Source: an uncultured Acetatifactor sp. (GTDB lineage: Bacteria > Bacillota > Clostridia > Lachnospirales > Lachnospiraceae). From it: a DNA stretch of 46,065 nt. Below are positions 8,127-16,720 of this stretch, piece after piece. Every line of letters begins with the position of its first letter. Positions within the stretch are counted from its first letter, which is position 1. Position numbers and translations under genes: made by a program. The stretch covers positions 1 to 46,065 of the forward strand of contig CAQUWW010000014.1 in assembly GCA_948896875.1 (NCBI GenBank), given 5' to 3'. The notes under the pieces were generated by a model, which ran no database searches, was not told the origin of the DNA, and saw only the letters and a list, made by a program, of their open reading frames with translations.

Positions 8127-8683
8127 AAGATCACTCCCTCTCTTTCCAGGTGTTCCCGAAGCTTTGCTCTGGTACGGAACAGAGAGGTCTTGACCGTATT
8201 CAGCTTCATGCCATACCGTTGCGCAATCTCGTTATATTCTTCCACATACCAATACCTCCGCAGGAATACATTACAGTCCCTTTCCGGCAATGTATACAGG
8301 AACTCATTCATCATTCTTTCCAGTTCCGCCGCTTCCACAGCTTCTTCCGTACTTCTCCTATCAGGAACACATTCTGCCAGCTCATCCAGCGCTACTGTCA
8401 TTTCACCGCTTCCTCTTTTCATGGTATGCTTTTCCTTCCATCTATCCAGAGACAAATTCCTTGTGATTGTTCCCAGAAACAGGCCCAGCCGATTTGGTCT
8501 CCTGGGTGGTATGGCGTTCCATGCTCTCAGCCAGGTATCATTTACACATTCGTCGGAATCCTCCTTCGAATATAAAATGTGCCAGGCAATGCTGTAGCAA
8601 TACTTTCCGTACACCTGCTGCGTCTCGGAAATCGCCCTCTCTTCTCTGGCCCAGTATAATTCCAGTATCTCCGTATCTCTCAA
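8123..8683 (-). CDS. ECF-type RNA polymerase sigma factor
   Basis: This 186-residue protein has region 2 (YGKYCYSIAWHILYSKEDSDECVNDTWLRAWN) and region 4 (LPERDCNVFLRRYWYVEEYNEIAQRYGMKLNTVKTSLFRTRAKL), joined by a 40-residue linker. There is no region 3, as in ECF sigma factors. The start codon is TTG at 8681-8683, chosen because AGGAGGAG lies about 8 nt upstream. It is coupled by 4-bp overlap to the anti-sigma gene. The regulon is unknown. Confidence 0.9.
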   Translation of the reverse strand: MRDTEILELYWAREERAISETQQVYGKYCYSIAWHILYSKEDSDECVNDTWLRAWNAIPPRRPNRLGLFLGTITRNLSLDRWKEKHTMKRGSGEMTVALDELAECVPDRRSTEEAVEAAELERMMNEFLYTLPERDCNVFLRRYWYVEEYNEIAQRYGMKLNTVKTSLFRTRAKLREHLEREGVIL

Positions 8684-9177
8684 CTTTTCGCTCCTCCTGA
8701 TTCCGGTTCCTTTTCACGTTTCACATTCGTTCATCACCATCGGACTTATTCGATCGCTCTTTCGGCCGTAAAGAAAGCTGATCGAATCTCCTGTCATATC
8801 TTCATAGACGACAGACAGAGAAAATTGTTCCCACTCATCTCAATTCTTTCTCACAAACTGCTTCTGTAACAGCTTCACACCTTCCGAATACCGATAGAAA
8901 TAAGCCTGCCGGAGGATTGTCCTTCTACAACTGCGCTGCATGCAGTGTCAGCAGCAAACTCCCATCTACAGACCTACGCATAAAAAGTTACCTTCGGCTT
9001 CTTTCTGATTCCAGCTCCATCTAATGATGGACTTCCCTATCATATATAAAAGGTCAGAGTTATCACTACCCTGACCCATCTTACTTCCATCTCAGCACAT
9101 CATCTCATCCCTTGTGGTACCTGCTCCCCCTGCTCTATTCCCGACCGTGCAACCTCTTTCCACTGTCGAGAAATATT
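8684..9177. other. 494-bp non-coding gap downstream of cls
   Basis: No credible gene is visible on either strand. The gap holds the cls terminator (9050-9078) and an imperfect hairpin at 8749-8786, where TTCGATC and GATCGAA pair around an inner CTTTC/GAAAG. The hairpin is in the leader region of the sigma gene. A TGAAAC box at about 8717-8722 recalls ECF -35 elements, but no matching -10 was found, so the sigma promoter is unassigned. Confidence 0.5.
9050..9078 (-). terminator. Probable intrinsic terminator of cls
   Basis: On the minus strand GGTCAG (9073-9078) pairs with CTGACC (9054-9059). The stem is followed by TTTTATATAT. It lies about 100 bp after the cls stop. The loop is somewhat large and the U-tract is imperfect. 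Confidence 0.55.
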
Positions 9178-10737
9178 TCACATCAGCGGAGCCACAATCC
9201 GCATAATCCTTCCTAAAGCCCTGTCCATCAATTTCATTTTCCGGTAGTCTTCAATCTTCATTTCAATACATTTTTCCAATGTATCCTGTATATCCTTTTC
9301 GATCACAGCGATCTCCGTATTCCGATAAAGTACCAGACCACATTCAAAATGATGATACAGACTGCGAAAGTCCAGGTTCACCGTACCTACCACTGCCTTC
9401 ACATCATCCGACACAAAAACCTTTGCATGGACAAAACCGGGCTCATATTCATAAATTTTCACCCCGGCCTCCAGCAATTGATTATAATAAGTTTTTGCCA
9501 GTAAGAATGCATACTTTTTGTCCGGTATATGAGGCATGATGATCAGCACCTCCACTCCTCGTTTTGCAGCATATATCAAAGCCATCAGCATCTGATAGTC
9601 CAGAATCAGATAAGGTGTCATAATGTGCACATACGTATGAGCTGTGTTGATTATCTCCAGGTAAACCCGTTCTCCCACCCGCTCGGGACCAAGAGGGCAG
9701 ACACTATAAGGAATCGCATACCCGTCACTGGGCACGGAAGCCTCCTTTGGCAGCACATATTTTTCATATGCATCCGGCTGTTTCTCCGATTCGTTCCACA
9801 ATTCCAGGAACATGTAGGTAAACCGCTCCACAGCATCCCCGCGTACCATGATACCTACATCCTTCCAGTGCCCGAAACGCACTTTTTTGTTGATATACTC
9901 GTCCGCCAGGTTGATTCCACCGGTAAACGCCACCTTGCCGTCCACCACCAGAATTTTGCGATGGTCACGATTGTTATAATGTGGAGAAAATATGGGTTTG
10001 ATGGGTGCGAACATTTTGCACCGAATCCCCTCCTCTTCCAGCATCTGCGGAAAGTCCGTGGGCAGATTCCACAATACATTGGTGCCGTCGTACATAAACC
10101 GTACCTCCACACCCTGCCTGGCCTTTTCCAGCAAAATATCCAGAATCGTCCCCAGCATCTGACCTCCGGCCACAATGAAAAACTCCATAAAAATATACTT
10201 TTCCGCTTTTTTCAGTTCTTCTGCCATATCTATAAACTGGCAGTCACCCAGATTATAGTATTTCACCTGCGTATTGTCGTATACCGGACTGTTGTCACAG
10301 GTTTCCAGATAATGGGCCAGTTGTCCCATATGAGGACTTTCTGTCCGCAGTCTGTCTCTGGTATCCGTCCTGGGCAGCACATATTTTCTGGTATTCTCCC
10401 CCAGTTTCTGTAATCTGTTATACAGGACTGTCGTTCCAGGCTGCAGAATAATCGTCGTATAAAAAATAGCACCGAATACAGGAAAAATAGCAATGGGAAG
10501 CATCCAGGAAAGCTTCATATCCGGATTGCCGGGCGCGTTAAAAATATGCACCACCGCAATGGCGCTTAGAATCAAAAAGAACGTATAAAAGAAAAAACTG
10601 TAATTCCGCAGTAGAATATACCCAACTCCCAGCATGATAAGCTGTGCCAGAAAGCCCAGCAAAATCATGGCGGTTCTGCCGTAAATTACTGTTTTAATCG
10701 CTCCGAGTCTTGTGTTGACCTTCTCTCCAATACTCAT
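9178..10737 (-). CDS. cls: Cardiolipin synthase, phospholipase D family
   Basis: The protein has two N-terminal transmembrane segments and two PLD catalytic motifs. These are HRKILVVDGKVAFTGG (about residue 256) and HAKVFVSDDVKAVVGTVNLD (about 436), each an HxK(x)4D type. It condenses two phosphatidylglycerols into cardiolipin in the membrane. The open frame begins at 10782, but ATG 10737 is preferred because GGTGGGA precedes it and MSIGEKVNTRLG fits family N-termini. This gives 519 residues and overlaps the fabT 3' end by 44 bp. It could be cotranscribed with fabT, placing a lipid-head-group enzyme beside the fatty acid regulator. Confidence 0.92.
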   Translation of the reverse strand: MSIGEKVNTRLGAIKTVIYGRTAMILLGFLAQLIMLGVGYILLRNYSFFFYTFFLILSAIAVVHIFNAPGNPDMKLSWMLPIAIFPVFGAIFYTTIILQPGTTVLYNRLQKLGENTRKYVLPRTDTRDRLRTESPHMGQLAHYLETCDNSPVYDNTQVKYYNLGDCQFIDMAEELKKAEKYIFMEFFIVAGGQMLGTILDILLEKARQGVEVRFMYDGTNVLWNLPTDFPQMLEEEGIRCKMFAPIKPIFSPHYNNRDHRKILVVDGKVAFTGGINLADEYINKKVRFGHWKDVGIMVRGDAVERFTYMFLELWNESEKQPDAYEKYVLPKEASVPSDGYAIPYSVCPLGPERVGERVYLEIINTAHTYVHIMTPYLILDYQMLMALIYAAKRGVEVLIIMPHIPDKKYAFLLAKTYYNQLLEAGVKIYEYEPGFVHAKVFVSDDVKAVVGTVNLDFRSLYHHFECGLVLYRNTEIAVIEKDIQDTLEKCIEMKIEDYRKMKLMDRALGRIMRIVAPLM

Positions 10738-11188
10738 TTGTCCCACCTGCTTTCGGCTCAAAAAATTTGTTGAGATTCTCAAGACATCGGCACAGTATCT
10801 CCATTTCTTCTCCGTTTAAGTCTTTTACAATGGACTTAATCATTTTTTTGTGAAAATCCCGATGATGAAAAAAAGCCTTTTTCCCTTTTTCCGTGAGGAT
10901 CACATACACCACACGCTTATCTTTCTGGCTTCGCTCTCTTGTGATATAGCCCTTTCTCTCAAGTCCGTTCATATTGATGGTCAAAGTGCTGACCGTAACA
11001 GAAAGCCTGTGCGCAATCTCAGACATATTCCTGGGCTCCTCCATGCCGATCGCCTCTATGATATGCATGTCATTATTGGTAATATCACTGTATTCCTCAG
11101 TGATAACAGCTTTTGCCTCCATGTCCATCACATGGTTAAACAATTTCACCAACAATTCGTTGATGGAGCGTTTTGTATTCTGTGCCAT
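10694..11188 (-). CDS. fabT: MarR-family regulator of fatty acid synthesis, FabT-like
   Basis: This 164-residue winged-helix protein shows the MarR pattern NMSEIAHRLSVTVSTLTINMNGLERKGYITRERSQKDKRVVYVILTEKGKKAF. It closely resembles streptococcal FabT as I recall it. FabT represses fab genes when bound to acyl-ACP. It is last in the fab gene string, and canonical FabT-type boxes precede acpP. The open frame reaches 11266, but that ATG abuts a -10 element (11267-11272), so the start at 11188 is chosen. The GGAGG site is rather far away (14 nt). Repression of this cluster is inferred. Confidence 0.88.
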   Translation of the reverse strand: MAQNTKRSINELLVKLFNHVMDMEAKAVITEEYSDITNNDMHIIEAIGMEEPRNMSEIAHRLSVTVSTLTINMNGLERKGYITRERSQKDKRVVYVILTEKGKKAFFHHRDFHKKMIKSIVKDLNGEEMEILCRCLENLNKFFEPKAGGTNEYWREGQHKTRSD

Positions 11189-11266
11189 TCTGTCACCGAT
11201 ATCCTCCCCGGCCTGGTCTGACAGCCTCACAGACTGAACTCTAATTGCCTTTCCCCCAGACCGCAT

Positions 11267-11300
11267 ATTATAAATTTACCAAATTTCTGCCAAAAGTCAA
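11267..11300 (-). promoter_or_regulatory. Internal promoter and palindrome before fabT
   Basis: TTGACT (11295-11300) pairs with TAAATT (11273-11278) at 16 bp; alternatively TTGGCA (11288-11293) pairs with TATAAT (11267-11272) at 15 bp. The region also contains the 15-bp palindrome AAATTT-ACC-AAATTT (11272-11286), a possible autoregulatory operator. It differs from the TTTGA-N3-TCAAA boxes at acpP. This would let fabT and cls be transcribed apart from the fab operon. Confidence 0.5.
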
Positions 11301-11321
11301 TAGCAATTTCAGTAACTTTTG

Positions 11322-12287
11322 CTACCATTCCAGTACACAAGCTCCCCATGTCAGTCCCGCACCGAAACCAGAAAGTACAATCTTCATTCCTCTCTTCAGA
11401 CTGCCGTTTCTATTTAACTCATCCAGCAAGATTGGGATAGATGCGGAGGAAGTGTTTCCTGTCTTCTGTAGATTCATGGGAAATTTTTCACAATCGGCCG
11501 AAAGTCTTCTGGCAATTCCTTCAATGATACGTTTATTTGCCTGATGCAGCACAAATAATTCCACGTCCGAAACAGCCAGTCCCGCCTTCTCCAATCCCTC
11601 CTCCACCGCCTTCGGCACCTGCCGCACGGCAAAAGAAAATATTTCACGGCCATCCATCCGTATCTCCATTTTTCTGGAATCCCCGCTAAAATAGGGGCTC
11701 CTGATCTGCCTGCTGCCACAGGAAAGCACATCGCCCCGGCTCCCATCCGAATGCTGTACAAAGCTTATGATACCTCCGTCCTCGCTTTTTTCCACATAGA
11801 CCGCACCTGCGCCGTCTCCAAAAAGGATACAGGTGCTTCTGTCCTCCCAGTCCACAATTTTGGAAAGCACCTCACTTCCCGCAATCAGCGCATTATTGTA
11901 TATCCCCGCCGTGATATAGGCCCAGGCCGTATGCAGCGCAAACAGGAAGCCGGAGCATGCCGCATTCAGATCAAAGGCCAGGGCATTCCCTGCGCCGATT
12001 CTGTCCTGTACCTGACAGGCCGCACAGGGTGTCGCATCCTCCGGAGAACAGGTGGCCACCAGCAGAAGTTCCACCTGCCCTGCTTCCTTTCCCGCATCTG
12101 TAAGCGCCTCCATGCAGGCCCTGGCCGCCAGCTCCGCCACCGTCTCCCCTGTGGACACATGTCTGCCGCCGATGCCGGTTCGTTCTCTAATCCATTCATC
12201 GGAGGTATCCACCATCCGGGCCAGCTCTTCATTTGTCACCTGTCTTTCCGGCAGGGCACTTCCTGTTCCCATGATTCTGACTGTCAT
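11322..12287 (-). CDS. fabH: 3-oxoacyl-ACP synthase III
   Basis: This 321-residue condensing enzyme starts fatty acid synthesis by joining acyl-CoA to malonyl-ACP. The catalytic triad is visible as Cys111 (NAACSGF), His248 (LHQANKRI) and Asn278 (KTGNTSSAS). Length is typical. Unusually for the streptococcal-type order, it is near the end of the cluster, between accDA and fabT, rather than next to acpP. Confidence 0.96.
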   Translation of the reverse strand: MTVRIMGTGSALPERQVTNEELARMVDTSDEWIRERTGIGGRHVSTGETVAELAARACMEALTDAGKEAGQVELLLVATCSPEDATPCAACQVQDRIGAGNALAFDLNAACSGFLFALHTAWAYITAGIYNNALIAGSEVLSKIVDWEDRSTCILFGDGAGAVYVEKSEDGGIISFVQHSDGSRGDVLSCGSRQIRSPYFSGDSRKMEIRMDGREIFSFAVRQVPKAVEEGLEKAGLAVSDVELFVLHQANKRIIEGIARRLSADCEKFPMNLQKTGNTSSASIPILLDELNRNGSLKRGMKIVLSGFGAGLTWGACVLEW

Positions 12288-12348
12288 CTCTGCTGTTCAT
12301 CCTTTCCCATTTTCATTCCTCTGAACCAGTTTACACCGGGCGCTCCTC

Positions 12349-14124
12349 CTAATAGCTGCGAAACCGCTCATACCGCTGCTGTGCAATCTCCTGCCCGGAC
12401 ATTCCCCTGTAATGCTCCAGGAATTCCTTTATCTGTTCCTTCATATATTCCCCGATAGCCTGAGCCGTAGCCGCATCCGCGCCGCCGAACTCCGGAAGAA
12501 TCTTCTCTATGACATTCAACTGTTTCAAATCCCGGGCTGTGATGCGCATCATTTCACTGGCTTCTCTGGCCCTGGAAGAGTCCTTCCACAATATGGAGGC
12601 AAATCCTTCCGGGGATAAGATAGAATAGGTGGCGTTTTCCAGCATCCACACTTCATTGCCCACCGCAGTGGCCAAAGCGCCGCCGCTGCCGCCCTCCCCG
12701 ATAAAAATGCACAGCACAGGTACCTTCAACGCGGACATCTCCCGGAGATTACGGGCGATTGCCTCTCCCTGTCCCCGCTCCTCCGCCTCTATTCCGCAGA
12801 AAGCGCCGGAGGTATTGATAAAGCTCACAATCGGACGATGGAATTTCTCCGCCTGTTTCATCAGACGCAAAGCCTTTCGATATCCTTCCGGCCTGGGCAT
12901 TCCGTAATTCCGTCTCTGGCATTCTCTGGCATCTTTTCCCTTATGTTCCGCGATCACGGTTACCGGCTGACCATCCAGAAATCCGATTCCTCCGATCACG
13001 GCCGGATCGTCTCCAAAGCATCTGTCTCCGTGTGATTCCACAAAATAGTCGAAAATGACCTCCATATAGTCACAGGCGGAAGGACGATCCACTCTTCTGG
13101 CCGCCTTCACCTTTTCCCACGCGTTTTCGCGCCCGGATTTCCATATGTGTTCTCTCACGATTTCATTGATATCGAATTGAAACTCCCTGTTCGGGGTAAA
13201 TGCGGCATACTCCCCTTCCCTGCTCTGATGTGCCTTCACCAGAAAATAAATGGTCTTCTTCAGATTTTTCCGTTTTACAATCCCGTCGATCATACCATGT
13301 TCCACCAGAAATTCCGCGGTCTGAAAGCCTTCCGGCAATTCCTGTCCAATGGTCTGGCGGATCACTCTGGGACCGGCAAAGCCGATGAGAGCGCCCGGTT
13401 CCGCCATGATCACATCCCCCAGCATTGCAAAGCTGGCGGTAACGCCGCCCATTGTGGGATCCGTGAGTATGGTACAATAGAAAAGTCTCGCCTCTCCCAG
13501 CTTCTGAATCGCCGCCGCTGTCTTCGCCATCTGCATCAGGGAAATAATCCCCTCCTGCATTCTGGCTCCTCCGGAACAGCAGAACAAAAATACCGGAAGG
13601 CGTCTCTCAATGGCCCGCTCCACCGCCGCCGCAATTTTCTCCCCCACAGTATGCCCCATACTGGCCATCAAAAATCTGGAATCACAGATTCCCAGCACAA
13701 TGTCCTCTCCGAAAACCTTACACTGCCCCACGGTAACGGCTTCTTCCAGCCCTGTCTTCTCCCTGGCTTCCTCCAGTTTGTCCTCATATCCCTCGTAGGC
13801 CAGCGGATTGCGCACAGGCATATCCGTAAACCACTCTTCAAAGGTGTGGGGGTCCGCTACCATACGGATACGGTTCTGCAGTCTGACCCGGAAATATCCT
13901 TCGCACTCAGTGCAGATATACTTTCGCTTCACTACCCTGTCCCGGTCCACCATTTTCCCACATTTGGGACAGCGAATCCAGTAGATTTCCTTTTCCTTTG
14001 CCGGAATTTCTCCTTCCGGCTTCACAGTCCGGAGTTCTCCTGCTCCTCTCTGGAAAAAAGAGCGTCTTTTTTCCTTCTGCAGTCCCTTTCCCGCATTTTT
14101 TTCCCTTCTGATTCGCATGCTCAT
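12349..14124 (-). CDS. accDA: Acetyl-CoA carboxylase carboxyltransferase, fused beta-alpha subunits
   Basis: This roughly 591-residue protein joins AccD and AccA in one chain. The N-terminal half has the four-cysteine zinc ribbon (CPKC...CTEC) and the AccD crotonase core (FLFCCSGGARMQEG, DPTMGGVTASFA). The C-terminal part, from about residue 320, is AccA: RRNYGMPRPEGYRKALRLM, AEERGQGEAIARNLREMS, IGEGGSGGALA and YSILSPEGFASILWK. It transfers the carboxyl group from carboxybiotin to acetyl-CoA. The open frame begins at 14151. ATG 14124 is preferred because GGAGG lies 8 nt upstream and inside fabZ, overlapping that gene's stop region. No accB or accC accompanies it here. Confidence 0.93.
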   Translation of the reverse strand: MSMRIRREKNAGKGLQKEKRRSFFQRGAGELRTVKPEGEIPAKEKEIYWIRCPKCGKMVDRDRVVKRKYICTECEGYFRVRLQNRIRMVADPHTFEEWFTDMPVRNPLAYEGYEDKLEEAREKTGLEEAVTVGQCKVFGEDIVLGICDSRFLMASMGHTVGEKIAAAVERAIERRLPVFLFCCSGGARMQEGIISLMQMAKTAAAIQKLGEARLFYCTILTDPTMGGVTASFAMLGDVIMAEPGALIGFAGPRVIRQTIGQELPEGFQTAEFLVEHGMIDGIVKRKNLKKTIYFLVKAHQSREGEYAAFTPNREFQFDINEIVREHIWKSGRENAWEKVKAARRVDRPSACDYMEVIFDYFVESHGDRCFGDDPAVIGGIGFLDGQPVTVIAEHKGKDARECQRRNYGMPRPEGYRKALRLMKQAEKFHRPIVSFINTSGAFCGIEAEERGQGEAIARNLREMSALKVPVLCIFIGEGGSGGALATAVGNEVWMLENATYSILSPEGFASILWKDSSRAREASEMMRITARDLKQLNVIEKILPEFGGADAATAQAIGEYMKEQIKEFLEHYRGMSGQEIAQQRYERFRSY

Positions 14125-14137
14125 TTCACCTGCCTCC

Positions 14138-14566
14138 TCATCCGACGGCAAAGGTCAGCTCCGCCTCCGCCACCACTTTTCCCTCTACGGAAGCCACCGC
14201 CTTTCCCACGCCAATGGGACCCTTTACTTTGATTATACTGGTCTCCAGAAATATCACATCTCCGGGAATCACCTTTTTTCTGAATTTCGCCCGGTCAATT
14301 CCCGCAAAATATGCCGTTTTTCCTCTCCACTCCGGCAGGGACAAAAAGGCCACCGCCCCCACCTGTGCCAGTGCTTCTATGATCAATACGCCGGGCATCA
14401 CGGGATTTCCCGGAAAGTGCCCCTGGAAAAAGGGCTCGTTCACACTGACACATTTTTTCCCAAGAGCCCGCACTCCCGGCTCCAGCTCTTCGATTGTATC
14501 AATGAGCAGAAAAGGCCAGCGATGGGGAATGATATCCATTATTTCTCTGGCTGTATAGAATGCCAT
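14138..14566 (-). CDS. fabZ: 3-hydroxyacyl-ACP dehydratase FabZ
   Basis: The hot-dog-fold dehydratase motif is clear: IIPHRWPFLLID, then GHFPGNPVMPGVLIIEALAQ with the catalytic His and Glu. It dehydrates 3-hydroxyacyl-ACP in each elongation cycle. ATG 14566 is preferred because GAGGTG lies about 6 nt upstream. A GTG at 14575 that overlaps the fabF stop would add three residues. About 142 residues, normal for the family. Confidence 0.95.
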   Translation of the reverse strand: MAFYTAREIMDIIPHRWPFLLIDTIEELEPGVRALGKKCVSVNEPFFQGHFPGNPVMPGVLIIEALAQVGAVAFLSLPEWRGKTAYFAGIDRAKFRKKVIPGDVIFLETSIIKVKGPIGVGKAVASVEGKVVAEAELTFAVG

Positions 14567-14571
14567 ACCAA

Positions 14572-15834
14572 TCACCTCATTTTTCTTTCCTGTGAGACGG
14601 AAGGATTGTATCGTCCTATCAGAATACTTGCATTGTGTCCCCCGAATCCCAACGAATTGCTGAGCGCATAAGGGACCTCCTCCTCATAGCTTTCCCTGCA
14701 ATAGTTCAGATTCATCTCTTCCTCTGTCTCCTGCAATCCTGCTGTTTTGTGAAGAAAGCCTTCCTGAATCGCTTTTACACATACAATCAATTCCACGGCG
14801 CCTGCGGCGCCCAGCAGATGACCGATCAAGGATTTGGTGGAATTGATTCTGAGCGCCGCCGCATGGGCGCCGAAGGCCAGTTTTATAGCCCTGGTTTCCA
14901 CCAGATCATTATGCTTTGTCCCGGTGCCATGAGCATTGATATAGGTCAGCTCCTCCGGCTGTACGCCGCCGTCCGCCAAAGCGCCAAGCATGGCTCTGGC
15001 CGCCCCGGAACCGTCCTCCGCGGGGGAGGTGATATGCCAGGCGTCGGAGGAGCATCCATATCCCAGCACCTCCGCGTAAATATGTGCGCCCCGGCTCTTT
15101 GCATGCTCCAGCTCTTCCAGCACCACAATCCCCGCGCCTTCTCCCATGACAAATCCACTTCTGTCTCTGTCAAAGGGAAGAGAGCATCTATTCGGATCTG
15201 TGCTGTTAGAAAGGGCCGTCAGCGCGGCAAAGCCGGCAATGCCCAAAGGTGTTACGGCGCTCTCTGTCCCGCCTGCCACACACACATCTATCTCTCCATA
15301 CTGAATGGCCCGAAAAGCCTCTCCAATGGAATTGGTTCCTGTGGCACAGGCTGTGACCGCATTCAGGCTCTTTCCCTTCAATCCATACGCAATGCTGACA
15401 TTCCCGGCAGCCATATTGGAGATCATCAGCGGGACAAACAGAGGGTTCACCCTGCCCGGCCCTTTTTCCAACAGTCTGGTATGTTCCCGTTCCATAGCCT
15501 GAAGGCTCCCGACGCCGCTGCCCACAAAACATCCGATTCTGTAAGCATCTTCCTGTTCCATATCCAGCGCCGCATCCTGAATGGCTTCTCCTGCCGCTGC
15601 CACCGCATACTGACAGAAAGCTTCCATACGCCTTGCCGCTTTCTTATCCATATAGTTCTCCGACTGAAATTCCTTGACTTCCGCAGCCAGTTTACATCTA
15701 TACTCTGAAGCATCAAACTTTGTAATGGGTGCAAAGCCGCATTTCCCCTGTCTGATTCCATCCCAAAAGGCCTTTATGCCGATGCCGATGGGGGTCACAG
15801 CCCCCATACCTGTCACTACCACTCTTCTACTCAT
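14572..15834 (-). CDS. fabF: 3-oxoacyl-ACP synthase II
   Basis: This 420-residue elongating condensing enzyme has the Cys-His-His triad: Cys163 in VTACATGTNS, His in NAHGTGTKHND, and His in KSLIGHLLGAAG. It uses malonyl-ACP to extend acyl-ACP. An AGAGGAGAG site precedes ATG 15834. In many relatives accB follows fabF; here fabZ follows directly. Confidence 0.97.
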   Translation of the reverse strand: MSRRVVVTGMGAVTPIGIGIKAFWDGIRQGKCGFAPITKFDASEYRCKLAAEVKEFQSENYMDKKAARRMEAFCQYAVAAAGEAIQDAALDMEQEDAYRIGCFVGSGVGSLQAMEREHTRLLEKGPGRVNPLFVPLMISNMAAGNVSIAYGLKGKSLNAVTACATGTNSIGEAFRAIQYGEIDVCVAGGTESAVTPLGIAGFAALTALSNSTDPNRCSLPFDRDRSGFVMGEGAGIVVLEELEHAKSRGAHIYAEVLGYGCSSDAWHITSPAEDGSGAARAMLGALADGGVQPEELTYINAHGTGTKHNDLVETRAIKLAFGAHAAALRINSTKSLIGHLLGAAGAVELIVCVKAIQEGFLHKTAGLQETEEEMNLNYCRESYEEEVPYALSNSLGFGGHNASILIGRYNPSVSQERKMR

Positions 15835-15870
15835 TTTCGCTCTCCTCTACCCGCTCAGGCGTTTTCTTTT

Positions 15871-16638
15871 CTACATTGTCATTCCGCCGTCCACGCAGAA
15901 GACCTGCCCTGTAATATAATCCGAACCCCTTCCCGCCAGAAAGGCTGTCAGCCGGGCCACGTCCTCCACACTTCCCTGCCTTTTCATTGGAATGGAGGCA
16001 AGCGCCGCTTCCCTGGCCTTTTCCGGCATGCTCCGTGTCATCTCCGTATCGATAAAACCGGGAGCCACAGCGTTGGCGCAGACTCCCTTGCACGCCAGTT
16101 CCCTGGCCACACTTTTTGTCAGACCGATGAGTCCGGCTTTCGAAGCGCAGTAATTTGCCTGCCCCGCGTTGCCTTCCACACCGGACACGGAGGAGATATT
16201 GATAATCTTGCCGCCCCGCTGTTTCAGGAAATACCTGGACAGATGGCGGATGGTATGAAAGGCCCCCTTCAGGTTCGTATTCAGCACCTGATCATATTCT
16301 TCCTCCGTCATGCGAACAATCAGATTATCTCTGGTAATCCCTGCGTTGTTCACCAGAATATCCACATGAAGATATTTCTTCATGATTTCCTCAATCATTT
16401 TACCGCAGGCATGAAAATCGGATACATCGCACCCAAAAGACTCGCTTCGGCCGCCGTTTTCTTCAATCTCTCTTACCACTTCCTGCGCACATTCTCTGGA
16501 ACCATTATAATTTACCAGCACCACAGCCCCCTGTCCGGCAAGTTCAAGGGCGATGGCTCTGCCGATTCCCCGGCCGGCGCCGGTTACCAGAGCCACCCGG
16601 CCGGCAAGCTCTTTTTCTTTTTCCATTTCTGTCTCCAT
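15871..16638 (-). CDS. fabG: 3-oxoacyl-ACP reductase
   Basis: This short-chain dehydrogenase has the NADPH motif VTGAGRGIG, the NNAG motif, catalytic Ser in NISSVSG and the YCASK (YxxxK) pair. It reduces 3-oxoacyl-ACP. The open frame reaches 16719 just after the fabD stop, adding 27 non-homologous residues. ATG 16638 with GGGGA about 6 nt upstream is preferred, giving 255 residues. ATG 16626 is another possibility. Confidence 0.95.
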   Translation of the reverse strand: METEMEKEKELAGRVALVTGAGRGIGRAIALELAGQGAVVLVNYNGSRECAQEVVREIEENGGRSESFGCDVSDFHACGKMIEEIMKKYLHVDILVNNAGITRDNLIVRMTEEEYDQVLNTNLKGAFHTIRHLSRYFLKQRGGKIINISSVSGVEGNAGQANYCASKAGLIGLTKSVARELACKGVCANAVAPGFIDTEMTRSMPEKAREAALASIPMKRQGSVEDVARLTAFLAGRGSDYITGQVFCVDGGMTM

Positions 16639-16720
16639 TTTTATCCCCAATCTGTCCTGCTGCGGCAGGTACTTTTCTCCAAATTCCCGAAAGCCGCGCA
16701 AAAGACCGGCGTTCTGCATC

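Noticed and set aside
13147..14232. Plus-strand ORF (361 codons) opposite accDA and fabZ
   Set aside because: Antisense of a high-confidence gene; no promoter, ribosome site or recognisable domain. The same applies to the antisense frames at 14635-15708, 21378-22616 and 23547-24563.
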